This document shows, piece by piece, positions 34,053-44,186 of a stretch of DNA of 64,000 nucleotides. Position 1 is the stretch's first letter. Every line of letters starts with the position of its first letter. The notes below the pieces were generated by a model. That model had not been told where the DNA came from, made no database searches, and was given only the letters and a program-made list of their open reading frames with translations. The DNA lies in the NCBI GenBank assembly GCA_965277595.1, contig CBDIDH010000002.1, forward strand, positions 62,001 to 126,000, in the 5' to 3' direction. The DNA is from CBDIDH01 sp965277595 (GTDB lineage Bacteria; Planctomycetota; Planctomycetia; Isosphaerales; Isosphaeraceae). Made by a program: the position numbers and the translations under genes.

Positions 34053-37005
34053 GGCTCTCGCCCGCGCCTCGAACTTGGGCAAGGTTCCCCGCGTCTGGTG
34101 CTGGGCCGATCTCTGGCGAGCCCTTCGCGAAGGTCGCGACGACGGTCCGATCGTCCTCTCGGCCGAAGCCGCCCGCGCGGTGCTGGTTCTGGCGATTGAG
34201 CGGGCGCGTGAGTCTGGCATATTGAACGCGACGGCGGCCGTCGCCGCCTGGCCCGGCTTTCGAAGACGACTCCGCCTTCGAATCGTCGGCTGGACCCGCC
34301 TTGACCTTTCCCCCGACCGCGAACCCCCCGAGACCGGCCCCACGATCGCCGACGAATGGGCGATTTACGGCCATTACCGCGCCATTCTCCACGAACTTCG
34401 TGCCGAGGACGCCGACGGCTTCGCCCTCTGGGCCGCCTTTCATCTTGAGGCGAATCCGCCAGACTTGTTCCAGAAACTGGGAACCATCACGATCGTCGAT
34501 CCCGACGAGGACGGCCCCGCCGCGCGCCGGGTTCTCGCCTATTTTGAAGATCATGCGAAGGTCGTTCGTGTCATCCTTGGCCGCGATGCCGACCCCGCCC
34601 TGGCGGATGTCGATCTCGCGGTGGCCCCCTTGCGAAACCGCCTCCTCGATCGCCAGTATCAGGAACGAACGCACACCGTCGAACTTTTCCGCGCCGCCGC
34701 GCTCAAAGACATTGAGCGTAACCTCTTCCGCTCCGACGCCGACGCGCGGTCGCCCTTCCGCGGCGCTGAGGGCTTGAAGCTTCTCGGCGGCCCGCAAGGC
34801 GAGGGGGTCGCCTTGCTTTTGGCGCGCGAGGTGCAAACCTGGTTCGATCGCGGCGCCGCGCCCGAGGACATCCTCATCCTCGTCCGCCACTGGAACGAAG
34901 ACGCCGACGCCATTGTCCGCGTTCTGCAATCGTGGAATATCCCCGTCTCGGCCGTCGGTCGGCCGACCTGCCTGGCCAGCGAGCCGTCGGTCTCGGCCCT
35001 TCGCCTTGCCCTCAAGCTCGGCGCCGACGGCTGGGAGGCGACCGATCTCGTCAAGTTCTTGCGCAACAGCCAGTTCCGTCCCGACTGGCCCTCCGCCCAG
35101 GCGGCCGATTCCCGCCCCCGAGCTGCCTCCGCTATTCGCGATTCCGGCATCTATCGAGGCCAGGGCGCGATCCTGCGCGCTCTCGGCGACACCGCCTCGA
35201 ACCAATCGTCCAAGGACCGCCGATCCATTCAAGCCCGCGACCTCGTCCACGATCTCGTCGAGGCGATCGACCCCATCACCCGCCCTGGTTCCTGGCCCGA
35301 GCACGTCCGCCGCCTCAAACGCCTGGCCGATCGCCTGGGGATCGATTCCGTCGAAAACGACGCGCTCGAACGCCTCGGCAACGCGCTCGACGACCAGGCC
35401 GCCGTCTTCGACGCGATCAACCACGGCCAGGCCGTCCCCTTTCGCGAGTTCGTCAGCGCGGTCGAATCCCTCGTCCGAGACGACCACGAGGTCGCGACCG
35501 AGATCCGGCCCGGCACCGTCTGCGTCGCCACCGTCGATCGAGCCGCTGGTGCTCGAATGCCTTACGTCATCCTCGCGAACCTTTCCGAAGGGACCTTTCC
35601 GACCCGCGAGGCCGTCGAGTCGGCTTCCGACGACGTTGAGAATCCCGGCCAGATCAGCCGGGCCTACGCCCGCGAGATGGCCCGCTTCCTTCGCGTCGTC
35701 GGCTCGGCTTCCGAAGAACTTGTCCTCGCCTATCCAACCCGCGACGAGAAAGGGCAGGAGATCCTTTCCGCCGGCTTTCTCGACGACCTGATTCGACGAT
35801 TCGACCCCTCCGCGCTCACGCCCGAACGCCACCAGGTTGTCCACCGATTCGACCCCTCCTGGCTCGATCATCCCGACCTCGCCGTCGCCCCCGCCGATGC
35901 CCGCGTCCGCGCCCTGGCCCTGGCCTGCCTCCGACACGACCCCGGCCCGCTCGCTCGGATGGCGACCGACCCGATCCACCGCCCCTCCCTCAACGGCACC
36001 TCCGCCGCGCTCTCGGTCACGGCGCACCGGCTCGACCCCCGCGGCTTCACCCGATACGACGGCTTTTTGACCGATCCGGGCGTCCCCGCCGCGCTCGTCC
36101 AGAAGTTCGGCCCCGATGCCATCTTCAGCCCAAGCAAATTAGAATCGTACCTTCTCTGCCCCTTCCAGTTCTTTCTCAAATATGTACTCAAGCTTGTCGT
36201 TGTCGATGACCGCGATGAGCTTGACGAGAACTTCATCGATCGCGGCACGCGTATCCACAAGACTCTGGAAGACTATGAAACGCTGCGTATGCAAGGGAGC
36301 GAGAACGCCCTTGAGGTCGATGAGTTCGTGAGCAGTAGCCAGATGATGGTCGCCCTTTCCGACCTTTCCGAGGCCCGCGCCGGTCTCGACGAGATCGAGC
36401 GCCGACGTGTTGAACAGACCTTTCGCCGCTATCTCGACCAGGCCCGCGCCTATCAAGGGCGACCGAAGGAACCTTCCGCTCGCCCCGCGCATCTGGAAAT
36501 CGCCTTCGGGTCGCTCAAGGAAGAGACGCCTCACCCCTGCATTCAACTCGGCGAGGGGGCCGAGGCCGTCCGTCTTGAAGGCAAGATCGATCGCGTCGAC
36601 GTCGTGGAAAACGGAGATTCTTCCCCTTCCTTCCGCGTCATTGATTACAAGACGGGTACCCCCCCTTCGAAAAAAGACGTGAACAGCCTTTTCATGGTCC
36701 AGCTTCCGCTCTATGCCCTTGCGGTGGAACGTCTTGGGCTCGCTGGCGCGACCGCCCGGCCGGTCGATGTCGGCTACTGGGACCTTCGCGAAAAAGGTTA
36801 CACAAAGATCGAGTTGACGGACTGGCCCGAGTTAAAAGTCCGGCTCGAAGCGTCGATCATCGATGCGGTCGATCGCCTCCGGTCGGGCCGGTTCGAGGTG
36901 AATCCGCGAAAAGACGACTGCACGGGCTATTGCGACTTTGCGTCCGCCTGCCGAATCGGCGAGATCCGGAAAGTCCAGAAAGGTGCGGGAGACTCCACGC
37001 GATGA
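33919..37005 (+). CDS. addB: AddB-like helicase/nuclease subunit with PD-(D/E)XK domain and Fe-S cysteines
   Basis: This subunit of about 1028 residues belongs to an AddAB-type double-strand-break resection enzyme. The N-terminus TDLWLVPTPLARLQVREAL is typical of this AddB-like branch. The C-terminal nuclease has GKIDRVD and VIDYKTG (the Asp and Lys near residues 909-911), then QLPLYAL. Four cysteines could hold an Fe-S cluster: one in LLCPFQF near 747 and three in CTGYCDFASAC near 1001-1012. No Walker A is evident, as in AddB proteins whose helicase fold is inactive. The stop overlaps the addA ATG (ATGA). Confidence 0.9.
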   Translation: MPALKTLETGPFGAAVRDRILSKERPDPTDLWLVPTPLARLQVREALARASNLGKVPRVWCWADLWRALREGRDDGPIVLSAEAARAVLVLAIERARESGILNATAAVAAWPGFRRRLRLRIVGWTRLDLSPDREPPETGPTIADEWAIYGHYRAILHELRAEDADGFALWAAFHLEANPPDLFQKLGTITIVDPDEDGPAARRVLAYFEDHAKVVRVILGRDADPALADVDLAVAPLRNRLLDRQYQERTHTVELFRAAALKDIERNLFRSDADARSPFRGAEGLKLLGGPQGEGVALLLAREVQTWFDRGAAPEDILILVRHWNEDADAIVRVLQSWNIPVSAVGRPTCLASEPSVSALRLALKLGADGWEATDLVKFLRNSQFRPDWPSAQAADSRPRAASAIRDSGIYRGQGAILRALGDTASNQSSKDRRSIQARDLVHDLVEAIDPITRPGSWPEHVRRLKRLADRLGIDSVENDALERLGNALDDQAAVFDAINHGQAVPFREFVSAVESLVRDDHEVATEIRPGTVCVATVDRAAGARMPYVILANLSEGTFPTREAVESASDDVENPGQISRAYAREMARFLRVVGSASEELVLAYPTRDEKGQEILSAGFLDDLIRRFDPSALTPERHQVVHRFDPSWLDHPDLAVAPADARVRALALACLRHDPGPLARMATDPIHRPSLNGTSAALSVTAHRLDPRGFTRYDGFLTDPGVPAALVQKFGPDAIFSPSKLESYLLCPFQFFLKYVLKLVVVDDRDELDENFIDRGTRIHKTLEDYETLRMQGSENALEVDEFVSSSQMMVALSDLSEARAGLDEIERRRVEQTFRRYLDQARAYQGRPKEPSARPAHLEIAFGSLKEETPHPCIQLGEGAEAVRLEGKIDRVDVVENGDSSPSFRVIDYKTGTPPSKKDVNSLFMVQLPLYALAVERLGLAGATARPVDVGYWDLREKGYTKIELTDWPELKVRLEASIIDAVDRLRSGRFEVNPRKDDCTGYCDFASACRIGEIRKVQKGAGDSTR

Positions 37006-40000
37006 GCGCCGATCCCCCCCGGTTAACCGTTGAGCAAAGCCGCCCCCTTCACGTTCGCGGCGCGAGTGTCGCCCTGAGCGCCGGGGCCGGTTGCGGCAAG
37101 ACGACCGTTTTGACCAGCCGATTTCTCGCCGCGCTTGACAGCGACAACAACGATGGCGATGCCGCGCGGCGACCTCTCGGAGCACTCGTCGCCCTGACGT
37201 TCACCGAGAAAGCCGCGCGCGAACTCCGCAAGCGAATCCGCGAGGAATGTTACCACCGCTTCGACGCATCCACGGGCGACGAAACCATTTACTGGCGGTC
37301 CGTTCTTCGCGGTCTCGAAGCCGCACCCGTGAGTACCTTCCATGAATTCTGCGCGGCGATGCTCCGCCGCCACGCGATCGACGCCGGCATCGATCCTGAT
37401 TTTCAGATCCTCGATGCCACGATGGCTGGTGCCCTCCGCGAAGAATCGCTCAGCAAGACGCTTCGCGGCCAGCTTGCCAGCCGCAATCACGACCTGATCG
37501 AGCTGGCCGTTGAATATGGACTCCGATCGGTCCGCGAATCGATCGCCACTCTCGTCTCGGGCCAAGGGGTGGCCGAACTCTCCACCTGGGCAATTTGCTC
37601 GGAGTCCGAGGTCCTCTCCGCATGGCACGCCTTCTGGAATAATCACGGCCGCCCCGCGCTCGCCGCTCCACTTCTCAAGGCCGCCGAGAATGGTTGCAAG
37701 TGGTTCGCCGCGAACGATTTCGATCATCCCAGGCTTCAAGCGATGCGCTCCGCGCTCCTGGATGACCTCCCCACGCTCGCCACCCGAGACGATCCCGCCT
37801 GGCTCGTTGAGGTCCGCGAACGGGCCAAGGTTCCCGGCGGCCTGAGAGCCAATCACTGGCCATCGCCAGAGATCAACACGCAGGCTAGATCGGTTCTCGA
37901 AACCCTCCGCAATTCCATTGACGCCTACATTGGCAAGTCCACGATCGACGAGGCCGTTTCCCTTCGTTCCGCCTCGCACGGCCTGATGTTCGCCCGGCTC
38001 GCCCGGGACGCCCGGATTGCCTATGACGAGGCCAAGCGCAGTCGCGGCGGACTCGACTTCGACGACCTCTTGACGCGAACGCGCGACCTCCTCCGCCAGC
38101 GTCCCGAACTCGCCACGAGCCTCGGCCAGAGCGTGGAATTTCTCCTCGTCGACGAGTTTCAGGACACCGACCCGATCCAGGCCGAGATCCTTCGCGCCCT
38201 CGGCGGCGACGACTTCGCTCGGGGCCGACTCTTCATCGTCGGCGACTTCAAGCAATCGATTTATCGATTCCGAGGCGCCCGTCCTCAACTCTTTCAGGAG
38301 ATCCGGGCTGAGTTTCCCGCCATCGGCCGCCACAACCTGACCGAGAACTTCCGCAGCAGCGTCGGCGTGATCGACTTCGTCAACGCCCTCTTCGCCGACG
38401 CCTTTCCTGGCGAAACCCCGCGCCTCGTTCCCGGTCCCGCCTCGACGCCCGCCGCCGACCTCCCCTCCGTCGAATTCGTCTGGGCGGACGAATCGGACGT
38501 GGACGATTCCCAAAAGCTCAACGCCGAGGAGATGCGACGCGTCGAGGCCCGCTGGCTCGCCCGACTGGTGAAATCGCGGCTCGATGCCGGCTGGGCCATC
38601 CGCGACCGCCGCACCAAAGCCGTTCGCAACGCCGGGGAAAACGACGTCGCCTTCCTCTTTCGAGCGATGACCGACCTCGCCCCGTATGAATCTGCCCTCC
38701 AGGCGGAGGGTCTCGATTTTCACGTCGTCGGCGGCAAGGCCTTTTATGCCCAGCAAGAGGTTTTCGACCTGACGAATGTCCTTTCCGTGATTGAAGATCC
38801 GGTCGACACCGTCGCCCTCGCGGGCGCACTCCGCGGCCCCTTCTTCGGTCTCAGCGACGACGCCCTTTTCTGGCTGGGAACCGCGTCGGGCGACCTCGCC
38901 GACGGTCTCGAACGCCTCGCGGATGTTGTTGGCCTCTCCGATCTCGACCTCGCCCGCGCCCGTCGCGCCCTCGCCTTGTTGCATCGGTGGCGCGATCAGA
39001 AAGACCGCCTGCCGATCGCCGACCTCGTGGATCGGGTTCTTGATGAGTCGGGATTCGAGCCTTCCTTGCTCGGTGAGTTTCTCGGCGATCGCAAGCGCGC
39101 CAATGCCCGCAAACTCGTCCGGCTCGCGCGTCGGTTCGATGCCCGGGGTGGGTTCACGCTCGGTCATTTTGTTCAGCGCCTTCGCGACGACCTCCGCCGC
39201 CCCCCGCGCGAGGAGCAGGCAGCGACGACCGAAGAAGAAGGCAAGAGCGTCCGCCTGATGTCCATTCACCAATCCAAAGGTCTGGAATTTCCGATCGTCA
39301 TCGTCCCCGACCTGAACCGCAAGCAAGCCCCGCCCCGCCAGGGTCTTGCCTTTCATCCCGACCTCGGCCCGCTCGTCCGCCCCGCGAAAACCACGCCCGG
39401 CGACGGCGCGACGGACGACGACAACGGCTCGGGCTGTTCGCTCGGCTGGGTTGCCTTCGAGGCCGTGGAACGTCTTGAAGATGAGGCCGAATCGATCCGC
39501 CTCTTTTACGTCGCGACCACCCGCGCCCGCGACGCGCTCATCCTCTCGGCCGGTCTCGCCTCCGGCGCTCGGCCCATTTCCGCTCCGCTTCGCCTTCTCG
39601 ACGCCCGTTTTGATCGAGACACCGGCGCGTGCCTCGCCCCTTTACCCGAAGGCTGGCCCGTCCCGACCGTCCAGGTCATCACCGAATGCCCGCCTCGAAC
39701 TCATATTACAACTCCCCGGCCGCGACGCCCCCGTCTCAAGGCCGTCGCCCGCGTCATCGATTCGGCGGCGACGTCGACCTTGCCGCTTCCCTCGGTTGCC
39801 GAGCCCCGGCGTCCCCGGTTTGTCGACCTTGACGCGGAGCGTCGCCTCTCGCCGCGCGCCGAGCGGCTCGATCGCCTCTTGCGGTCGATCCTTCTCGATC
39901 CGAACGCTCTCAGGCCGGGGCGTCTGGCCGAGGTGGCGAGACGCGCCGGGAGTCGACAAATTCCGGTTGCTTCGCCCGATCTCGTGGAGGAAGTCGCGCG

Positions 40001-40355
40001 GTGGCTTGCGCCCTGGATCAACGGCCCGATCGGCGCGGACCTTCTCAAGGCGGCGGTCATCGTTCGCGGCAAGGAGTGGGCCGTCGTGCAAGACGGTACG
40101 GTCTTCCAAGGCCGCACAGATTTCTTCGCCCGTGATTCGAACGGAAGATCTCGCGCCGTGAACTTCGAGATTCGCGGCGCTTCGAGACCGATCGAGCGAC
40201 TTCGCCTCTTGCTCTCGGCGCGAGCCACCGAGGCGCCGATTCATCAGGGGATTCTGATCCGGCTCGATGACGGCATCTGCCTGGAAGACGACTTCAGCGA
40301 GGCCGTCATCAAAGAGGCCGTCGCCGATGTTTTCCCGACCTTGAACCGCTCATAA
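37002..40355 (+). CDS. addA: AddA-like UvrD/PcrA superfamily helicase
   Basis: This SF1 helicase of 1117 residues is the partner of AddB. Walker A is GAGCGKTT (Lys33; Cys for the usual Ser). Motif II is LLVDEFQDTDP, motif III GDFKQSIYRFRGA, motif V SIHQSKGLEFPIV and motif VI TTRARD. At the C-terminus, where AddA has a PD-(D/E)XK nuclease, the fold is recognisable (GRTDFFARDSNGRSRAV) but the DYKT equivalent reads NFEI, so the catalytic Asp and Lys are gone. Only AddB is then expected to cut. The ATG overlaps the addB stop by four bases. Confidence 0.92.
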   Translation: MSADPPRLTVEQSRPLHVRGASVALSAGAGCGKTTVLTSRFLAALDSDNNDGDAARRPLGALVALTFTEKAARELRKRIREECYHRFDASTGDETIYWRSVLRGLEAAPVSTFHEFCAAMLRRHAIDAGIDPDFQILDATMAGALREESLSKTLRGQLASRNHDLIELAVEYGLRSVRESIATLVSGQGVAELSTWAICSESEVLSAWHAFWNNHGRPALAAPLLKAAENGCKWFAANDFDHPRLQAMRSALLDDLPTLATRDDPAWLVEVRERAKVPGGLRANHWPSPEINTQARSVLETLRNSIDAYIGKSTIDEAVSLRSASHGLMFARLARDARIAYDEAKRSRGGLDFDDLLTRTRDLLRQRPELATSLGQSVEFLLVDEFQDTDPIQAEILRALGGDDFARGRLFIVGDFKQSIYRFRGARPQLFQEIRAEFPAIGRHNLTENFRSSVGVIDFVNALFADAFPGETPRLVPGPASTPAADLPSVEFVWADESDVDDSQKLNAEEMRRVEARWLARLVKSRLDAGWAIRDRRTKAVRNAGENDVAFLFRAMTDLAPYESALQAEGLDFHVVGGKAFYAQQEVFDLTNVLSVIEDPVDTVALAGALRGPFFGLSDDALFWLGTASGDLADGLERLADVVGLSDLDLARARRALALLHRWRDQKDRLPIADLVDRVLDESGFEPSLLGEFLGDRKRANARKLVRLARRFDARGGFTLGHFVQRLRDDLRRPPREEQAATTEEEGKSVRLMSIHQSKGLEFPIVIVPDLNRKQAPPRQGLAFHPDLGPLVRPAKTTPGDGATDDDNGSGCSLGWVAFEAVERLEDEAESIRLFYVATTRARDALILSAGLASGARPISAPLRLLDARFDRDTGACLAPLPEGWPVPTVQVITECPPRTHITTPRPRRPRLKAVARVIDSAATSTLPLPSVAEPRRPRFVDLDAERRLSPRAERLDRLLRSILLDPNALRPGRLAEVARRAGSRQIPVASPDLVEEVARWLAPWINGPIGADLLKAAVIVRGKEWAVVQDGTVFQGRTDFFARDSNGRSRAVNFEIRGASRPIERLRLLLSARATEAPIHQGILIRLDDGICLEDDFSEAVIKEAVADVFPTLNRS

Positions 40356-40370
40356 CCCGATCCCAACTTC

Positions 40371-41726
40371 TCAGCCATCCAGCCCCGGCAGGGGACCAGT
40401 GCTGTCGCCAAGGCTCGACGTGGGGGTGCCGATCTTGTCGAGCATCGAGAGGTAAAGATTATTGAGTGGTGTATTTTTCTTGTATTTGAGGTGCCGACCC
40501 GGCTGGATCGTGCCGCCCCCGCGACCGGCGACAAGGATCGGCAGATCATTATGATTGTGGCGGTTGCCGTCGCCGATACCGCTGCCGTAAACAATCATCA
40601 TGTTGTCGAGCAGGGTTCCCGAACCTTCGCGCACGCCCTTCAATTTGCCGAGGAAGTAGGCGAACTGCTCGATGTGGAAGCGATTGATCGTCTTGATCTT
40701 CTCATGCTTCTTGGGGTCGCCCGCGTGGTGCGAGACGTCGTGGTGTCCTTCGGGAACGCCGATGAACGGATACGACCGCCCGCTCGCCTCGTTGGCGAAC
40801 ATGAAGGTGCTGATCCGGGTCACGTCTCCTTGAAAGGCGAGGACCATCAGGTCGGTCATCAACCGGACGTGGTCGGTATAATTTTGCGGAATTCCCGACG
40901 GCCTGCGCATGTCGCGGGTCAAGTCCGAGGTCGGCGGGGCCTTCTCGGCCAGGGCAACGCGGACTTCCAGCTCGCGGACGGCCGTCAGGTATTCATCAAC
41001 CTTGCGGCGGTCATTCGTGCCCAGGCGGCCACGAAGTTGACTGGCATCCTCGGCGACAAAGTCGAGAATGCTTCGCCGATAGAAGTCACGCTTGGTCCGA
41101 TCCGCGGCCGAACCGGTCGCGCCGGGGGTGGTGAAGAGGCGATCGAAAACCAGGCGTGGGTTCACTTCCTTGGCCATCGGCGTCGTCGGCGACCGCCAGG
41201 AGATATTTGACGAATAGGCGCAGCTATAGCCGGTATCGCAGGCTCCGGCCTGGGCGCCGCGCTCGATGCCCAGTTCGAGCGAGGGAAAGCGCGTGAACTT
41301 GCCGATTTCCTGAGCGGCGACCTGATCGACCGAGACCCCCGCGCGGATGTTGGTATCGGTCTTGAGCGGGTGGACGCCCGTCAAAAAGCTGGCGAGCGAC
41401 CGGGCGTGATCGCCGCCGCCATCGCCGAGCGCCTCGCCGCCGTGCTGCGCCAGGCCGCTCAGAACGAGCAAGTCATCCTTGAACGCCTGGAGCGGTTCGA
41501 GAATGAACGGAAGCTGGAAATCGCGGCCCTCGGCGGTCGGCGTCCAGGCCGCCATGTGCGCACCGTTGGGAACATAGAGGAAGGCCATCCGTTTTGGGGG
41601 CGAACCGGGGGGCGTTGAGCCGACCAGTCCGGCGGCGGGTGCGTTCGCTTCCAGCCAGGGGAGGGCGACCGCGGCGCCGAGGCCACGGAGCATCGTCCGC
41701 CGCGAAATCTCGGTGCGTCGGCTCAT
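40371..41726 (-). CDS. DUF1552 family protein (Tat-exported)
   Basis: A protein of about 451 residues of a family that in planctomycetes always accompanies DUF1592 cytochromes. The N-terminus has a twin-arginine signal (SRRTEISRRTMLRGLGA, VALPWLE). Family landmarks include FLYVPNGAHMAAW, SLASFLTGVHPLKT and VYGSGIGDGNRHNHNDLP. The ATG at 41726 has AGGGG at nine bases; an ATG at 41735 overlapping the upstream stop is also possible. It contains an alkaline-phosphatase/DUF1501-like flavour (GDNRHNHNDLP type metal site), but its reaction is unknown. Confidence 0.92.
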   Translation of the reverse strand: MSRRTEISRRTMLRGLGAAVALPWLEANAPAAGLVGSTPPGSPPKRMAFLYVPNGAHMAAWTPTAEGRDFQLPFILEPLQAFKDDLLVLSGLAQHGGEALGDGGGDHARSLASFLTGVHPLKTDTNIRAGVSVDQVAAQEIGKFTRFPSLELGIERGAQAGACDTGYSCAYSSNISWRSPTTPMAKEVNPRLVFDRLFTTPGATGSAADRTKRDFYRRSILDFVAEDASQLRGRLGTNDRRKVDEYLTAVRELEVRVALAEKAPPTSDLTRDMRRPSGIPQNYTDHVRLMTDLMVLAFQGDVTRISTFMFANEASGRSYPFIGVPEGHHDVSHHAGDPKKHEKIKTINRFHIEQFAYFLGKLKGVREGSGTLLDNMMIVYGSGIGDGNRHNHNDLPILVAGRGGGTIQPGRHLKYKKNTPLNNLYLSMLDKIGTPTSSLGDSTGPLPGLDG

Positions 41727-41731
41727 CGGAA

Positions 41732-44065
41732 TCATCCCCTGGGCTTGCGTTTCTGGAACGGGTCACTCTTGACGATCTCAAGCACGATCCGCGAGAATCG
41801 GTACCGATCGGCCGCCGCGGCCTCCACGATCTTATCCACCGCGCAGGCGTCAAAATACTCGACGCCACGGCCGAGAGCGAACGTCAGCATTTTCTCGGTG
41901 AGACAATGCGTCACCTCCTTCGCCCGCCCGCGTAGAATTGTCTTCAACTCCTTGGACCCTCGGAAGGTCTCGCCCGTCGGCAGCTTGCCCGAAGGGTCGA
42001 CCGGCGCGCCTCCATCCGTCTCGCGCCAGCCGCCGATCGCGTCAAAGTTCTCAAAACCGAACCCAAGCGGGTCCATCCGAGCGTGGCAAGAGGCACAACT
42101 CGGGTTCGCCCTGTGCTGCTCCATCTTCTGGCGGAGGGTTCCGTTCAACTGCTTTTGATTGTCGAGATCGGGTACGTCGGGGGGGGGTGGCGGCGTCGGA
42201 GCGCCGAGGATCTGTTCGAGAATCCACTTGCCCCGTTTCACAGGCGACGTCCGCGTCGGGTTCGACGTGACTGTCAGAACACTCGCCTGCGCGAGCACCC
42301 CGCCGCGCCCGGTTCCCACCAGCGAGACGCGTCGGAAGTCGTTCCCCGAAACGCCTTTCATCCCATAATGACGCGCCAGTCGCTCATTGACGTAAGTAAA
42401 ATCGGCATCGATCAAATCGAGAACGCTCCGATCCTCGCGCATCACGGCCTCGACGAACCGCTCGGTCTCCTCGATCATCGCCGAGCGGAGGTCATCGTCA
42501 AAGCTGGGAAACTGCTTGCGGTCGCGGTCGACGGTTCGAACGTTGCGAATTTGAAGCCATTGATCGGCGAAATTCTCGACAAGAGCCTTGGCCTTGGGGT
42601 CGCGGAGCATCCGGCGAACCTGGGTTTCCAGGTTCTCGCCCGATCGCAACTTGCCGTCGCGAGCGAGGTTGAAAAGCTCGTCATCGGGCATGCTGCTCCA
42701 GAGGAAGTACGAGAGCCGCGAGGCCAGCTCGAACTCCGTGATCGGCACCGCCTCGGGAGGCTTCGAACCGGCACCTCGGACGATTTTGCCAGGATTGGTT
42801 CGCCGACCCAACTCGACCCGATAGAGAAACTGAGGCGAAACCAGGATCGCCTCGACCGCCAGTTGAATTCCTCGCTCGAATCCGTCGCCGTTCTGACTGG
42901 CGAGGTCGACAAACTTCTGGAGCCGGGCGACTTCACCAGGCGAGACCGGTCGGCGATACGCCCGCGTGGCGAACCGTTCGATGATCTCGCGGGCGAGATC
43001 GGCCTGATTCGCCTTCGTCGGCTCCTTGAAGATGATGCGTCGGTGCGATTCGGGTTTGGGGGAGTTCTTGGACTGGGCGGGGCCCTGGACCTCGATGAAG
43101 TCAATCACAAGGTTGCGATCGCGCTGGTCGGCCGGGGCTTTCTCGTCGTAAAAGTCGTTCAGGAACGCGAATCCGAAACGATGCTTCCCCTTGGTGAGCG
43201 TGACCTTGTGTTGATACAGGCCCGGCTCGGCCTCGACCGCCTTGACCTGCGCGGAACGCAGTGTCTTGCCATCGACGACGCAGCCCATCCGCACCGGCTC
43301 CGGCCCCGCCTGTTGACCAAAGGCTCGGACGCGAAGCGTGTACTCGCCCGCGCGTGGAAACTCATGGTCGATCTGGATCGCCCCGTGGGTCGCAAGCACG
43401 CGTGCCCATTCGGAATAGGGACTGCCGCCGGTCTTGGCGGGGAGGTCTTCGGCCTCCCAGGTCTTGATCGGCCCGGGAGAATCGCCCGACGTGACAATCG
43501 CTTCCCCGGCGATCTTCTCGGCGGCGTCGAGATATTTTTCCAGCAAGATCGGCGGTAAGGAAAGCACGTCGCCGTTGTTGTCGAAGCCGTTGGCGACGTC
43601 GTCCGACGGAAAGTCGTCGGCCGGCTGAAAGGGCACGCCGACGAGGTCGCGGATCGTGTGGTTATATTCGGAACGATTGAGGCGGCGGATCGTCACCCGG
43701 CCGGGGTCCGCTTGGCTGGCGCAATCGACCTTCGCGAGCGTGGTGTCGATCCATCGGGTGAACTTCTCGACCTCCTCGACGGCGGGTTGATTCTTCCCCT
43801 CGGGAGGCATCTCGCCCGACTGCACGTATTCGCGAACGCGACCCCAGACCTTCCGCGCCCGGAGCACGGCGTCCTCGTCGGCGAAAGCCGTCAAGTTTAA
43901 ATCGGCCTTGGGTTTCGAGCCGCCGTGGCAGGACGTGCAGTGCTTTGTCAGGAAGGCGCCGACAGGTTCAGGAACCGCCGTCACCGCAATCGCGGGGCGC
44001 AGCCCGAAGGCGAGGAAAAACGCCAGCGGCACGATGGGCCGGTTGGACCGACGGAGCATGTTCAC
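41732..44065 (-). CDS. DUF1587/DUF1592/DUF1588/DUF1585 cytochrome c-like protein
   Basis: This 777-residue exported protein starts with GTG at 44065. The signal peptide ends near residue 28. A first heme motif CTSCHG (near 43) belongs to the planctomycete PSCyt-type domain. DUF1587 follows (RLNRSEYNHTIRDLVGV), then a carbohydrate-binding-like beta domain (GEYTLRVRAFGQQAG), DUF1592 (ELASRLSYFLWSSMPDD), DUF1588 with a second CASCHARMDPLGFGFE heme motif, and DUF1585 (LTEKMLTFALGRG). It probably works in the periplasm in polymer or redox metabolism; the reaction is not established. Its stop overlaps an ATG of the DUF1552 gene. Confidence 0.93.
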   Translation of the reverse strand: MNMLRRSNRPIVPLAFFLAFGLRPAIAVTAVPEPVGAFLTKHCTSCHGGSKPKADLNLTAFADEDAVLRARKVWGRVREYVQSGEMPPEGKNQPAVEEVEKFTRWIDTTLAKVDCASQADPGRVTIRRLNRSEYNHTIRDLVGVPFQPADDFPSDDVANGFDNNGDVLSLPPILLEKYLDAAEKIAGEAIVTSGDSPGPIKTWEAEDLPAKTGGSPYSEWARVLATHGAIQIDHEFPRAGEYTLRVRAFGQQAGPEPVRMGCVVDGKTLRSAQVKAVEAEPGLYQHKVTLTKGKHRFGFAFLNDFYDEKAPADQRDRNLVIDFIEVQGPAQSKNSPKPESHRRIIFKEPTKANQADLAREIIERFATRAYRRPVSPGEVARLQKFVDLASQNGDGFERGIQLAVEAILVSPQFLYRVELGRRTNPGKIVRGAGSKPPEAVPITEFELASRLSYFLWSSMPDDELFNLARDGKLRSGENLETQVRRMLRDPKAKALVENFADQWLQIRNVRTVDRDRKQFPSFDDDLRSAMIEETERFVEAVMREDRSVLDLIDADFTYVNERLARHYGMKGVSGNDFRRVSLVGTGRGGVLAQASVLTVTSNPTRTSPVKRGKWILEQILGAPTPPPPPDVPDLDNQKQLNGTLRQKMEQHRANPSCASCHARMDPLGFGFENFDAIGGWRETDGGAPVDPSGKLPTGETFRGSKELKTILRGRAKEVTHCLTEKMLTFALGRGVEYFDACAVDKIVEAAAADRYRFSRIVLEIVKSDPFQKRKPRG

Positions 44066-44186
44066 GCAGACCTCGGGAGGGAGCGTCGGGCGGGGCAGAC
44101 TGTGTATTCTATCGGATTTTCGGACGACAATCGAGGGGAATGAGCGTCAAATTGAAATCCCCTGGACCCTCAATCCTTACCGAATG

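Noticed and set aside
33793..36027. 744-codon open frame on the minus strand, antisense to addB
   Set aside because: It mirrors the high-GC codon phase of addB, has no recognisable motif and no ribosome site.
37023..39356. 777-codon open frame on the minus strand, antisense to addA
   Set aside because: Composition shadow of the helicase gene; the sense strand has all helicase motifs and the antisense translation is Gly/Glu/Arg-rich without a family pattern.
42083..43558. 491-codon plus-strand frame antisense to the DUF1592 cytochrome gene
   Set aside because: The opposite strand carries both CxxCH motifs and all DUF landmarks; this frame is a shadow.
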